Below, one piece after another: positions 1 through 9,394 of a DNA stretch of 64,000 nt (the stretch's first letter is position 1; each line of letters starts with the position of its first letter). Origin of the DNA: Microbacteriaceae bacterium PS02070 (GTDB lineage Bacteria > Actinomycetota > Actinomycetes > Actinomycetales > Microbacteriaceae). Location of the stretch: the NCBI GenBank assembly GCA_029959865.1, contig JASCPE010000002.1:310001-374000 (forward strand). Direction: 5' to 3'. The notes beneath the pieces are model-generated. The model searched no databases. It was not told where the DNA came from and saw only the letters and a program-made list of their open reading frames with translations. Position numbers and translations under genes: made by a program.

Positions 1-2568
1 GAGGAGAAGGCGGCTCAGACTGCGTCACCGTTTGGCACGGTCGTCGATGTGCACTCTCCGCCGGAGACGGGCTGGGGAAGCGTCACGGCTAGCCTGTCCA
101 CCCTCGGGCTTCCTCCGCGCGAGGCAGCAGCGAAGGGCTACGAGCTGCAGCGAAAGCACGTCGAGGACACGCGGCTGGGCATCCCGGTGTTGATCGCCGA
201 GGAGGCGCTCCTCGGACTGAAGGTGCAGGATGCCACGACCTACCCTGACGCGATCGCTCAAGCGTCGACGTGGGATCCCGACCTCATCGAGCAGATGGGT
301 CATGCCATCGGCAGTCAGATGGCGGCCATGGGCGTGCGTCAGGCACTCTCGCCGCTCGCTGATGTCGCACGCGATCCACGGTGGGGGAGAGTCGATGAGA
401 CGTACGGCGAGGACCCGCTGTTGGTGGGCTCGATGGCGTCCGCCTTCGTTCGGGGTCTCCAGAACGCCGACCCCGCCGTGCCGCTCATCGCGACTCTCAA
501 GCACTTCATCGGCTACACCGCCAGTGACGGTGGGCGCAACGGCGAACCCGTGCAGCTGGGGCCGCGCGAGCTCCATGAAGTGCACGGCCGCTCCTTCGAG
601 ATGGCGATCCGCCTCGGTGGGGCTCGCGGTGTCATGCCTTCGTATAACGACATCGACGGCGAACCGACGACCGGTTCCCGGAAGTACCTGACGGATCTGC
701 TGCGCCTCGAATATGGGTTCGACGGACTCGTGATCTCGGACCTCGGCGCCATCGTGCAGCTGCAGTCCAAGCACGGCACAGCCGCCACCGTCCTCGATGC
801 CTACGCGCAGGCGCTGAGCGCCGGCGTGGATCTTGACCTCGATAACCGGGTCTCGTCCGACCGGATCATCGAGGCTGTGCGCCAGGGAGTGCTGAGCGAG
901 GCGGACCTCGACCGTGCCGTGGCGAGCGTGCTGCGGGCGAAGTTCCGGCTCGGACTGTTCGAACGCCCCTACGCCGATCTCGACGCCGTTCCCGAAACCC
1001 TCGACTCAGACGAGACGCGAGCGCTCGCGCGGACGATCGCGGAGAAGTCGGTCACCCTCCTTCAGAACGACCCCGTGGCGGACGGGGCGCCCCTGCTCCC
1101 GCTCGACCCGACAGTAGGCACCATCGCGGTGATCGGTCCCAACGCTCACCGCCCCATGGGTCAGCTCGGTCACTACAGCTACCAGGTGCTCGACAGCATC
1201 ACCGTGCAGTTCGCCCAGGCGGCAGACCCCGAAGCCCGGCTCGACCAGGTCGAGGAGTTCGAGGGCCGCCGCGGCGCCGACGACGCGCGGCTGCTTGTGG
1301 AGTCGGTTCCGCTCGTCACCTTCCTCGACGGGATCCGCGACCGTGTCTCAGCGGAGACGACCGTGCTGTACGAGCCCGGTTGCAGCATTGAGCGAGAAGA
1401 CCGTTCGGGTTTCGACGCCGCCGTTCGCGCGGCCGAGCAGGCCGAAGTCGCCGTTGTGGTCGTGGGCGATCAAGCAGGGATCAACGGCTTCGGCTCGGTC
1501 GGGGAGGGGCTCGATAGCGCCACCCTGCAGCTTCCTGGCGTGCAGCGCGAGCTCGTTGAGGCGATCGTCGCCACCGGTACGCCGACGGTCGTCGTGCTCA
1601 GCCACGGACGCGCGTTCGTCCTCGACTGGATGGCCGAGACCGTTCCCGCCATCGTGACCACGTGGTTCGGCGGGGAAGAGGCGGGCACCGCGGCAGCCGC
1701 TGTGTTGTTCGGTGACGTCAACCCCGGCGGTCGTCTGCCGATCGGGCTGCTGAAGTCGGCGGGGGCGGCGCCTGCACCCTACTGGCGCACTCTCGGCACC
1801 GACGTCTACGTGGATGGCTCGAGCGCGGCGCTCTTCCCATTCGGCCACGGCATCGGATACACGTCCTTCGAGTACAGCGATCTCGAGTTCGAGACAGAAG
1901 CCGTACCGACGGACGGCACTGTTCGACTCGCATTCACCGTCACAAACACCGGGGACCGCGTCGGGGACGAAGTGCCACAGGTTTACGGCCAGGACGTCAA
2001 TGGACGGACGGTGCGACCTGCCCGGGCGCTCGTCGCATTCCGCAGGCTGACGCTCGAACCCGGCGAACGCACGCGCGTCGTTGTGGAGGTCCCTGCGAGC
2101 ATGTTCGCGCTCTGGGACGCGAACGATGGGTGGGTCGTCGAGCCCGGCAAGACCCGCTTCTACGTTGGAGCCTCGTCCACCGACATCCGCCTTCAGGGCC
2201 GGGTCGACCTCGTCGGGAAGGATCATCTGCCGGGGTATGGCCGCGCGCTCGCTGGCACGGTGGTCCTGGTTGAGGCGGGCGACGACAGGACGTTTGCTCC
2301 TGTCGCTGAAGCCACCACGCCTGCCACTGCGGCAACGGTGCGGCGGCTCACTGCGGGCAGTACGGTCGGCGAGTGGCTTGACCACCCCGTCGGCGGACGT
2401 CTCCTGCGAGAGGCCCTCGGCGGTGCCGACGATGAGCAGCTCGCTCCCGCATTCGGGCTCACGCTCGATCAGGCGGTCGGGTTCAGCCAAGGGGCATTGC
2501 CGGCGACGCTCGGCGATGACCTGCTGGCCAAGCTGGCTTCCCAGGAGCTCCCGGGCGAGAGTAGGTAG
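1..2568 (+). CDS. Glycoside hydrolase family 3 beta-glycosidase, 5' end missing
   Basis: A GH3 enzyme that hydrolyses beta-linked glucosides or xylosides by a retaining mechanism. The frame is open from base 1 and the first residues (EEKAAQ) match the conserved start region of GH3 proteins, so the true start lies just left of the window; 855 residues are visible. Seen: KHF motif near residue 164, the nucleophile motif VISDLGA with Asp at bases 739-741 (about residue 247), the second GH3 domain at about 340-600, and a fibronectin-III-like domain at about 640-710 (VTNTGDRVGDEVPQVY). A further C-terminal tail of about 130 residues follows. No signal peptide can be judged. It ends without an obvious terminator before the convergent XRE gene. 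Family assignment is firm, substrate unknown. Confidence 0.93.
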   Translation, partial: EEKAAQTASPFGTVVDVHSPPETGWGSVTASLSTLGLPPREAAAKGYELQRKHVEDTRLGIPVLIAEEALLGLKVQDATTYPDAIAQASTWDPDLIEQMGHAIGSQMAAMGVRQALSPLADVARDPRWGRVDETYGEDPLLVGSMASAFVRGLQNADPAVPLIATLKHFIGYTASDGGRNGEPVQLGPRELHEVHGRSFEMAIRLGGARGVMPSYNDIDGEPTTGSRKYLTDLLRLEYGFDGLVISDLGAIVQLQSKHGTAATVLDAYAQALSAGVDLDLDNRVSSDRIIEAVRQGVLSEADLDRAVASVLRAKFRLGLFERPYADLDAVPETLDSDETRALARTIAEKSVTLLQNDPVADGAPLLPLDPTVGTIAVIGPNAHRPMGQLGHYSYQVLDSITVQFAQAADPEARLDQVEEFEGRRGADDARLLVESVPLVTFLDGIRDRVSAETTVLYEPGCSIEREDRSGFDAAVRAAEQAEVAVVVVGDQAGINGFGSVGEGLDSATLQLPGVQRELVEAIVATGTPTVVVLSHGRAFVLDWMAETVPAIVTTWFGGEEAGTAAAAVLFGDVNPGGRLPIGLLKSAGAAPAPYWRTLGTDVYVDGSSAALFPFGHGIGYTSFEYSDLEFETEAVPTDGTVRLAFTVTNTGDRVGDEVPQVYGQDVNGRTVRPARALVAFRRLTLEPGERTRVVVEVPASMFALWDANDGWVVEPGKTRFYVGASSTDIRLQGRVDLVGKDHLPGYGRALAGTVVLVEAGDDRTFAPVAEATTPATAATVRRLTAGSTVGEWLDHPVGGRLLREALGGADDEQLAPAFGLTLDQAVGFSQGALPATLGDDLLAKLASQELPGESR

Positions 2569-2706
2569 CTCGCTTGGGGTTGGCGGACGACCCAATGTGT
2601 ATACGCGACTGCGGTTTGCGCCATCTTGGTGTGCTCAGCAGCTGACGAGTGCCGGCGTCCAGCTACGTCGAATCGTCGCGCTGGCTAGCCCGGGTGCGTC
2701 GGTGCC

Positions 2707-3312
2707 TCAGCGCGTCGAGGGGCGCGCCCGGAGGTGGATGCGCTTTCCGTCCTTGCTGAAGATCGACAGCAGTTCCACGGCGCCGCGACCGGCTGGTGAC
2801 ATCCAGTGAGGCACGCGGGTGTCGAACTCCGCAGCTTCTCCCGGGCCGAGAGTCACTTCTTGCTCTCCGAGGACCAGTCGCAGTCTCCCTGAGAGCACAT
2901 AGAGCCACTCGCGCCCCTCGTGCACCTGTGGTTCGGGTACCGCCGAGACGCCTGCTGGCCGCGCGGGCAAGGTGACCTTGTACGTCTGCACCGGGCTCGA
3001 CTCCGGCGAGAGCGTCTCGAATCGCACGCCGTTGACGTGCTTCGTTGTGCGGGGGACCCGCGGGTCGGGCGTTGCGCGGGGGACGAGATCGTCGAGGCCG
3101 ATCCTCAGCTCCCTGGCAATGGGCACGATCAGTTCAAGATTCGGGGCGCGCTTACCCGCTTCAAGACGGGAGAGGGTGCTCGCGGAGATGCCGGTAGCTC
3201 GCGAAAGCTCGGCGAGCGTCATGCTGCGTTTTTCACGCCAGCCCTTGATGCGGGGGCCGATGAGCGTGAGAGCAGTGTCCGGCACAACGCTCCGATCTTG
3301 CCGATTCGGCAT
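2707..3312 (-). CDS. XRE-family regulator with C-terminal cupin sensor domain
   Basis: A one-component regulator of about 201 residues. An N-terminal helix-turn-helix (about residues 20-75, with MTLAELSRATGISASTLSRL) binds DNA, and a C-terminal cupin barrel (about 105-185, with HEGREWLYVLSGR and PGEAAEFDTRVPHWM) probably senses a small molecule. The ATG at 3312 is preferred over an in-frame TTG at 3336 because HTH proteins of this type start shortly before the helix and AAGAAA lies upstream. It is divergent from the thioredoxin-reductase-like gene at 3354, 41 bp away. A 15-bp palindrome in that gap overlaps the ribosome-binding region, so autoregulation and control of the neighbour are inferred. 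Confidence 0.88.
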   Translation of the reverse strand: MPNRQDRSVVPDTALTLIGPRIKGWREKRSMTLAELSRATGISASTLSRLEAGKRAPNLELIVPIARELRIGLDDLVPRATPDPRVPRTTKHVNGVRFETLSPESSPVQTYKVTLPARPAGVSAVPEPQVHEGREWLYVLSGRLRLVLGEQEVTLGPGEAAEFDTRVPHWMSPAGRGAVELLSIFSKDGKRIHLRARPSTR

Positions 3313-3315
3313 CGT

Positions 3316-3330
3316 TTCTTGCCGCAAGAA
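3316..3330. promoter_or_regulatory. Candidate operator, 15-bp palindrome
   Basis: TTCTTGC and GCAAGAA flank a single C, giving a perfect inverted repeat just upstream of the XRE-cupin start and 23 bp before the oxidoreductase start. Its position in a 41-bp divergent gap suggests it is the binding site of the XRE regulator. This is inference from symmetry and location. Confidence 0.5.
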
Positions 3331-3353
3331 TAGCAACTCGTCAATCTGGAGAT

Positions 3354-4355
3354 ATGACCACCGCTAAGAACCTGACTCCTGCCCACGCCGCCACAGGCTC
3401 CTCGATCTCGAGTGAGGTCTGGGACGTCATCATCATCGGAGGCGGCGCTGGTGGCCTCAGCGCCGCACTGATTCTCGCCCGGGCTAGGCGACGGGTCCTG
3501 GTCATCGACGCGCAGGAGCCGCGCAACCGATTCGCTGAGCACATGCACGGAGTGCTCAGTCGCGACGGATACTCGCCCCGCGAGCTCGTGGCCGATGGCT
3601 ACCGGGAGGTGAGGGCAGTCGACGGCGTCATCGAGCAGGGACGGGTCGTCGACGCACGAAGGAGTGCTGACGGGTTCGAGGTTGTCACAGACAGTGGCGC
3701 TCGCGCCTCAAGCCGACGCCTGATCGTCGCGACGGGTGCGCGCGACCAGCTGCCGGGGATCCCCGGCCTTGCCGAGCAATGGGGAACCGGTGTCGTCACC
3801 TGCCCGTACTGCGATGGATACGAGGCCCGCGGTCGCGCGATCGGCGTACTTCTCGGATCTGTAGCAGGCGCGCACAAGGCGCACATGCTCCGTTCCTACT
3901 CAGATGACATCACCGTCTTCACCGACCTTGTCGGCCCCTTCCCTGAGACCGACAGGCGAGTGCTTGAGGAACGAGGGATGCGCGTGGAAACCCGAGCCGT
4001 GACAGGTGTCATCGCCCGCGACGGTCAGCTCACGGGGCTCGCGCTCGAGGATGGAGCGATCGCGCCGGTCGATGTCGTGTTCGCCGAACCGCCACTTGTC
4101 GCCCTGGATGAGCCGTTGCGGCAGCTCGGGGCTGAGCGCACCGACACGCCGCTCGGCCCGTGGACCGCTGTCGATGCTGTCGGACGGACCAGCGTCGCGG
4201 GAGTGTGGGCCGTCGGCAACGCGAGCAACCCGGCCGCGCTCGTTCCGGTCGCGATGGGATCGGGGGCAACCGCGGCGCTCGCGCTTAATGCCGAGTTCGT
4301 CGCCGAGGACGTTGCTGCTGCGGCCGCCGCTGTGACCGAGACCGGTGGGGCCTGA
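3354..4355 (+). CDS. Thioredoxin-reductase-like FAD/NAD(P)H disulfide oxidoreductase
   Basis: A 333-residue flavoprotein of the thioredoxin reductase fold. The FAD-binding GGGAGG motif is near residues 29-34 and the redox-active Cys pair is C150-P-Y-C153 followed by DGYE. The C-terminal FAD motif region (VAGVWAVGNAS) is present. It probably moves electrons from NAD(P)H to a disulfide substrate, but CPYC is not the CATC of classical TrxB and no thioredoxin gene is adjacent, so the partner is unknown. It starts with an unusual 20-residue Ala/Ser/Thr-rich leader. GGAG ends only 2 nt before the ATG. It is divergent from the XRE-cupin gene, its likely regulator. Confidence 0.88.
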   Translation: MTTAKNLTPAHAATGSSISSEVWDVIIIGGGAGGLSAALILARARRRVLVIDAQEPRNRFAEHMHGVLSRDGYSPRELVADGYREVRAVDGVIEQGRVVDARRSADGFEVVTDSGARASSRRLIVATGARDQLPGIPGLAEQWGTGVVTCPYCDGYEARGRAIGVLLGSVAGAHKAHMLRSYSDDITVFTDLVGPFPETDRRVLEERGMRVETRAVTGVIARDGQLTGLALEDGAIAPVDVVFAEPPLVALDEPLRQLGAERTDTPLGPWTAVDAVGRTSVAGVWAVGNASNPAALVPVAMGSGATAALALNAEFVAEDVAAAAAAVTETGGA

Positions 4356-4460
4356 GCATCGTGGGGCGGCTGCGCGCGCGTGCGAGCGCTGACCGGCGCG
4401 TGCTGACAAGAGCGCGACCGCACGCGTCGCGATGACAGCGGACAGGTGTGGAGCGGCCAT

Positions 4461-4478
4461 GTCAACGCCGCCGTTGAC
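4461..4478. terminator. Possible hairpin between convergent genes
   Basis: GTCAACG and CGTTGAC form a 7-bp stem around CCGC, and flanking GGCC/GGCC bases could extend it. It lies in the 201-bp gap between the oxidoreductase and the convergent tetR gene. There is no T-run, so a terminator role is only possible. Nothing else is seen in this gap. Confidence 0.3.
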
Positions 4479-4556
4479 GGCCAGCCTGCCGGTGTGACAC
4501 CCGGCTCTGCGCTTGAGAGCACCGAAGCCCTTTGGGTGGCCCGCGGGTGTGCGGGG

Positions 4557-5141
4557 TTAGGGTTCCTCAATGATCTGATCGAGGAGTTCGCGCAGGGCAA
4601 TGCCCGTCTCGCGGGCATCAAGTCCGCCCTCCTGGCGGAGGATCCGCCAGGTGGTCGCATCGCAGACAGCGATGGCGGCCGCGAGGCGGCGAGAACGCGT
4701 CTTGCTGTCTCCGCGCACTCGCTTGCTGAACGTCTGGCGACACCACTCGACGTGGTAGCTTCGCCCCTTCGCGGCCACCTCGGCGAGCCCCTCGACAAGT
4801 GGAGCTTCGGAATAGACCTTGAGGATGAGCAACCCGTAGTTCTCGTAGTGCTCGACCAAGTCGGTGACGATCGCTTCGATGGGGTCGCCAGCGTGCGCCG
4901 TGCGACGGTCGACGAGTTGCGTGAGTTCTCTTGTGACAAGCGCGACGATCACGCCCGCCTTTCCGCCGTAGCGGCGCACGATCGTCGGCACCGAGACGTC
5001 GGCGTCGGCTGCGATCGACTCGAGTCGAATCTCGTCGATGGGGTGGGCAGCGTACAGGCGGAGTGCAGCGTCGAGGATCCGGGTTCCGGTTGCCTGCACC
5101 GACTGGGACCTTGCGCTCATGCGGTACGGTCTAGTATTCAT
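4557..5141 (-). CDS. TetR-family transcriptional regulator
   Basis: A regulator of about 194 residues. The N-terminal TetR helix-turn-helix is clear (ILDAALRLYAAHP, then IAADADVSVPTIVRRYGGKAGV, about residues 20-65), and the rest is the variable ligand-binding domain. The start is uncertain: ATG at 5141 has GGA about 7 nt upstream, while ATG at 5120 (MSARSQSV) also fits the family. It is divergent from the alpha/beta-hydrolase-fold gene at 5162 with only 20 bp between them. A 21-bp inverted repeat sits in that gap and covers its start codon, so it probably represses both genes. Confidence 0.87.
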   Translation of the reverse strand: MNTRPYRMSARSQSVQATGTRILDAALRLYAAHPIDEIRLESIAADADVSVPTIVRRYGGKAGVIVALVTRELTQLVDRRTAHAGDPIEAIVTDLVEHYENYGLLILKVYSEAPLVEGLAEVAAKGRSYHVEWCRQTFSKRVRGDSKTRSRRLAAAIAVCDATTWRILRQEGGLDARETGIALRELLDQIIEEP

Positions 5142-5159
5142 GTAATTCCAACTTACATG
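5139..5159. promoter_or_regulatory. Candidate TetR operator, CATGTAA-N7-TTACATG
   Basis: Perfect 7-bp arms CATGTAA and TTACATG are separated by 7 bp. The left arm contains the reverse-strand start codon of tetR, and the right arm ends 2 bp before the start codon of the divergent gene. Length and symmetry are typical of TetR-family sites. No clear Shine-Dalgarno precedes the + strand gene. Confidence 0.55.
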
Positions 5160-5161
5160 AA

Positions 5162-6043
5162 ATGAGCGCGATGATGAAGCGACTGCCCGCGACAGTGGAC
5201 CAGACGACCGAGGACGCCCCACGCAGCCGCGAGATGAGAGTCCGGACGCGGCTCGGCGCGTTGGGGGTTGAGGTCGTCGGTGCGGGCCCGGCAACGATCC
5301 TGTGGTCATCGATGTTCGTCGATCGCACGAGTTGGGATCGCCTGGTCCCCCTCCTGCCGGGTCGGCGACTGATCCTCGTGGACGGCCCCGGCCTCGGACG
5401 CAGCGATGCGCTCCGGGCGAGGACGTCGATCGCCGCAGCCGCTGACGCGGCACACGATCTGCTCGAAGCGCTTCGCGACGAGGGCGTGATGGGCCCGGAA
5501 GCGCCGGCATGGGTGGGCAACGCGTTCGGCGGCCATGTCGGGTTTGAACTCGCCGTCCAGCCAGGCGTGCTCAGCAGCTTGGTCGCCATCTCGGCGCCGC
5601 CCGAGCCGATCCCGGCGGAGCTGCGACGGCAGATCAGGATGCTCGGACCGCTGCTGCGGCTCGCGGGTCCCGTGGGTCCCGTGCGGTCCGCGATCTTGTC
5701 AGCGATGGTCACGGATGCCGCCGCGGCTGATCAGGGCGTGCGAGCACTCGTTCTGGCATCCCTGTCGCGCCCCACTCGTCGCAGCCTGACGTTGGCGCTG
5801 AAGTCCTTCATCCTCGATCGCGCCGACGTCACCGGCCACCTTCCGCGGATCACCGTGCCGGCCCTCTACCTTGCTGGGAGCGATCGCGGCGATTGGGACC
5901 CCGCAGATGCCGCACGTGCGGCCGCTGCCACGCCGTGCGCGCATGCCGTGACGATCGATAACGCTCGAACTCTCCTGCCGCTTGAGCAGCCACAGGCCGT
6001 TGCGGCGGCGCTTCACGCATTCTGGGCAGATGACGTCTCGTGA
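5162..6043 (+). CDS. Alpha/beta-hydrolase-fold protein without the usual catalytic residues
   Basis: A 293-residue protein with the alpha/beta-hydrolase layout: strand LILVDGPGLGRSD, nucleophile elbow, cap region, and late strand VPALYLAGSDRGDWDP. The elbow reads G-N-A121-F-G-G, with Ala where the catalytic Ser of GxSxGG belongs. The late motif that normally carries the catalytic His reads DNARTLLPLEQP, with Arg269/Thr270 where GH is expected. It may therefore be a non-enzymatic ligand binder, or its reaction may not need the triad. In-frame ATGs at 5171 and 5174 are alternative starts. It is divergent from its probable TetR regulator, and the next gene follows 71 bp downstream. Confidence 0.82.
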   Translation: MSAMMKRLPATVDQTTEDAPRSREMRVRTRLGALGVEVVGAGPATILWSSMFVDRTSWDRLVPLLPGRRLILVDGPGLGRSDALRARTSIAAAADAAHDLLEALRDEGVMGPEAPAWVGNAFGGHVGFELAVQPGVLSSLVAISAPPEPIPAELRRQIRMLGPLLRLAGPVGPVRSAILSAMVTDAAAADQGVRALVLASLSRPTRRSLTLALKSFILDRADVTGHLPRITVPALYLAGSDRGDWDPADAARAAAATPCAHAVTIDNARTLLPLEQPQAVAAALHAFWADDVS

Positions 6044-6114
6044 GCGGCTCGCGACACAGTGGGAGGTCGAAGCGGTCGGCGACGGCGGACACTGTGGAAT
6101 CACGGAGGGCACAT

Positions 6115-6891
6115 ATGGACGACGAGAACACGCCTCGCCGCCTGCCGAGCGTCCGCCTCGTGGGCGGCGGACGCGACGTGGCACAGACCTCGGCGCTCTT
6201 CGCGGCGTTCGTCTCGGAGGCCGCGGCCAGATCGTCACACGATGGTGTCGCGCCCCGCATCCACGCGCTGCTCGTGCTCGAGGAGGGTGACGACGAGACC
6301 GTCGAACGCTTCCGTCACGCTTTCAGGCTCGCGGGCGCAGACGTCGTCGTGGTAGCCATCCACGAGGGAGAGCGCTTCGACGACGCCGCGGTCCACGGAG
6401 CGGATGGACTCTTCGTGGGTGGCGGATTGACGCCCGCCTATCACGAGGCATTCTTGGACGTCTCCCAGAGCGTGCGTGACCTCGTCATCACGGGCACGCC
6501 CTATCTCGGCTTCTCCGCTGGCGCCGCAACCGCCGCGGACCGCGCGCTGATCGGTGGGTACTCCGTCGATGGCGTGCCCATCGGTGACGAGGACGCCGCA
6601 GAGGAGCTTGTCGAAGTCACCGTGGTCGACGGGCTCGGTCTGGTTCCGTTCGCTATCGACGTGCACGCCGCGCAGTGGGGGACCGTCTCACGCATGATCG
6701 CAGCGGTGAGTGGAGGGCTTATCGAGTCGGGATTCGCGATCGACGAGCACACATCCTTGCATTGGCGGGGCGAAGCCGCCGGCGAGCCGACCGTGTCTGG
6801 ACGCGGGGCCGTCTGGCACGTCACCTCCGAAAGTCGTCATGAGGACGCCGTGGCCGTACGCCGCCTCACAGCACCATCAACGGGGGCTTAG
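6115..6891 (+). CDS. Peptidase S51 / cyanophycinase-like protein
   Basis: A 258-residue protein of the class-I-glutamine-amidotransferase-like superfamily, S51 branch (dipeptidase E / cyanophycinase). The nucleophile motif GFSAGAA places Ser at residue 134, and GLFVGGGLTPAYHEAF precedes it as in this family. These enzymes cleave Asp-X dipeptides or cyanophycin; the substrate here cannot be read. ATG 6115 is chosen over an upstream in-frame ATG at 6040 because GGAGGG lies 6 nt before it and the homologous core begins soon after. The upstream ATG would overlap the previous gene by 4 bp. Confidence 0.85.
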   Translation: MDDENTPRRLPSVRLVGGGRDVAQTSALFAAFVSEAAARSSHDGVAPRIHALLVLEEGDDETVERFRHAFRLAGADVVVVAIHEGERFDDAAVHGADGLFVGGGLTPAYHEAFLDVSQSVRDLVITGTPYLGFSAGAATAADRALIGGYSVDGVPIGDEDAAEELVEVTVVDGLGLVPFAIDVHAAQWGTVSRMIAAVSGGLIESGFAIDEHTSLHWRGEAAGEPTVSGRGAVWHVTSESRHEDAVAVRRLTAPSTGA

Positions 6892-6927
6892 CGCCCGACC
6901 ATCCGTCGCCACCAGCGGCTGCAGCGC

Positions 6928-7521
6928 CTACCGGGCCGAGTCGGCGAGGACGAGTTGCAGAGTGGCCCGTGCCCGGTCGGTGAGCGCGTCGCTACTGAGG
7001 CCCTCGGCGGCAAGGCTCCCGGCGAAGCGGATGACGCCGGCGAGAAGATGTGTCACGAGCGAGGCCTGGTCCTCACGCTCGGTTTCGCTGCGCTCCGGGT
7101 GATCTCGTTCGAGTCTCACGCCGATAATCTCGCGCAGTTCGGCCTCAATCTCCGCGATGCGTTCGATCTGGCGGGACATCAGTGAAGGCACGGTCGCGAT
7201 CACTCTCATCCGATCCCTGAACCGAGAGGGGTGTGCATCTGAGGTTGGGAACTGGATCAGCGAAAGCGCGTCGAGCAGCAAAGGCCCCTCGGAGACGATG
7301 AAGCGGCGCGCCGCCCGCTCATCGATCTGCGGGTGTTCCCGGCCCAGCAGAGCATCGTCTTTGGTGGGGAAGTGGTTGAAGAAGGTCCGTTGGCTGACGC
7401 CGACGTGCGTGCAGATCATCGCGACGGTGGCGCCCTCGTAACCGTGCTTCTGCACGAGGTCGAGGGCTGCGCGTTCGATCGCGGCGGCCGTGGTGGCCGC
7501 CCGACCCTGTGGTTCGCCCAT
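6928..7521 (-). CDS. TetR-family regulator, probable repressor of the MFS gene
   Basis: About 197 residues with a standard N-terminal HTH (AAIERAALDLVQKHGYEGAT, then HVGVSQRTFFNHFPTKDDAL, about residues 12-58). ATG 7521 has GGGAG 7 nt upstream, and the longer reading from 7623 is composed of Arg/Pro-rich unlikely sequence. It is divergent from the 14-TM exporter at 7706, the standard layout for a drug-efflux repressor. Three TGCAGT repeats in the gap are candidate binding half-sites. Confidence 0.9.
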   Translation of the reverse strand: MGEPQGRAATTAAAIERAALDLVQKHGYEGATVAMICTHVGVSQRTFFNHFPTKDDALLGREHPQIDERAARRFIVSEGPLLLDALSLIQFPTSDAHPSRFRDRMRVIATVPSLMSRQIERIAEIEAELREIIGVRLERDHPERSETEREDQASLVTHLLAGVIRFAGSLAAEGLSSDALTDRARATLQLVLADSAR

Positions 7522-7647
7522 CCGTGCTCCCTTGTGTCGATGATCTGACGCTCGGCAGACGGGCCAGACTGGCCGCCGCGCCGCATCGTCGCTGCACCGT
7601 GTCGCTCGGGTTGGCTGACGCACCCCGTAACACGGCGTTCATCCATG

Positions 7648-7675
7648 TGCAGTGAATGCAGTTTATCATTGCAGT
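7648..7675. promoter_or_regulatory. Three TGCAGT direct repeats between tetR and MFS gene
   Basis: TGCAGT occurs at 7648-7653, 7657-7662 and 7670-7675, spaced 9 and 13 bp, in the A/T-rich part of the divergent gap and 31 bp before the MFS start codon. They may be operator half-sites or part of the promoter. The direct rather than inverted orientation is unusual for TetR. Confidence 0.4.
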
Positions 7676-7681
7676 TACTAA

Positions 7682-9355
<1,674 letters not shown>

Positions 9356-9394
9356 CGGCCCCGGCCAGCGCCGCTCCGCCACCGCGGGCGCGTC

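Noticed and set aside
4356-4556. Possible small gene in the gap between the oxidoreductase and tetR
   Set aside because: No frame with a start, ribosome-binding site and sensible composition. Only a weak hairpin is seen.
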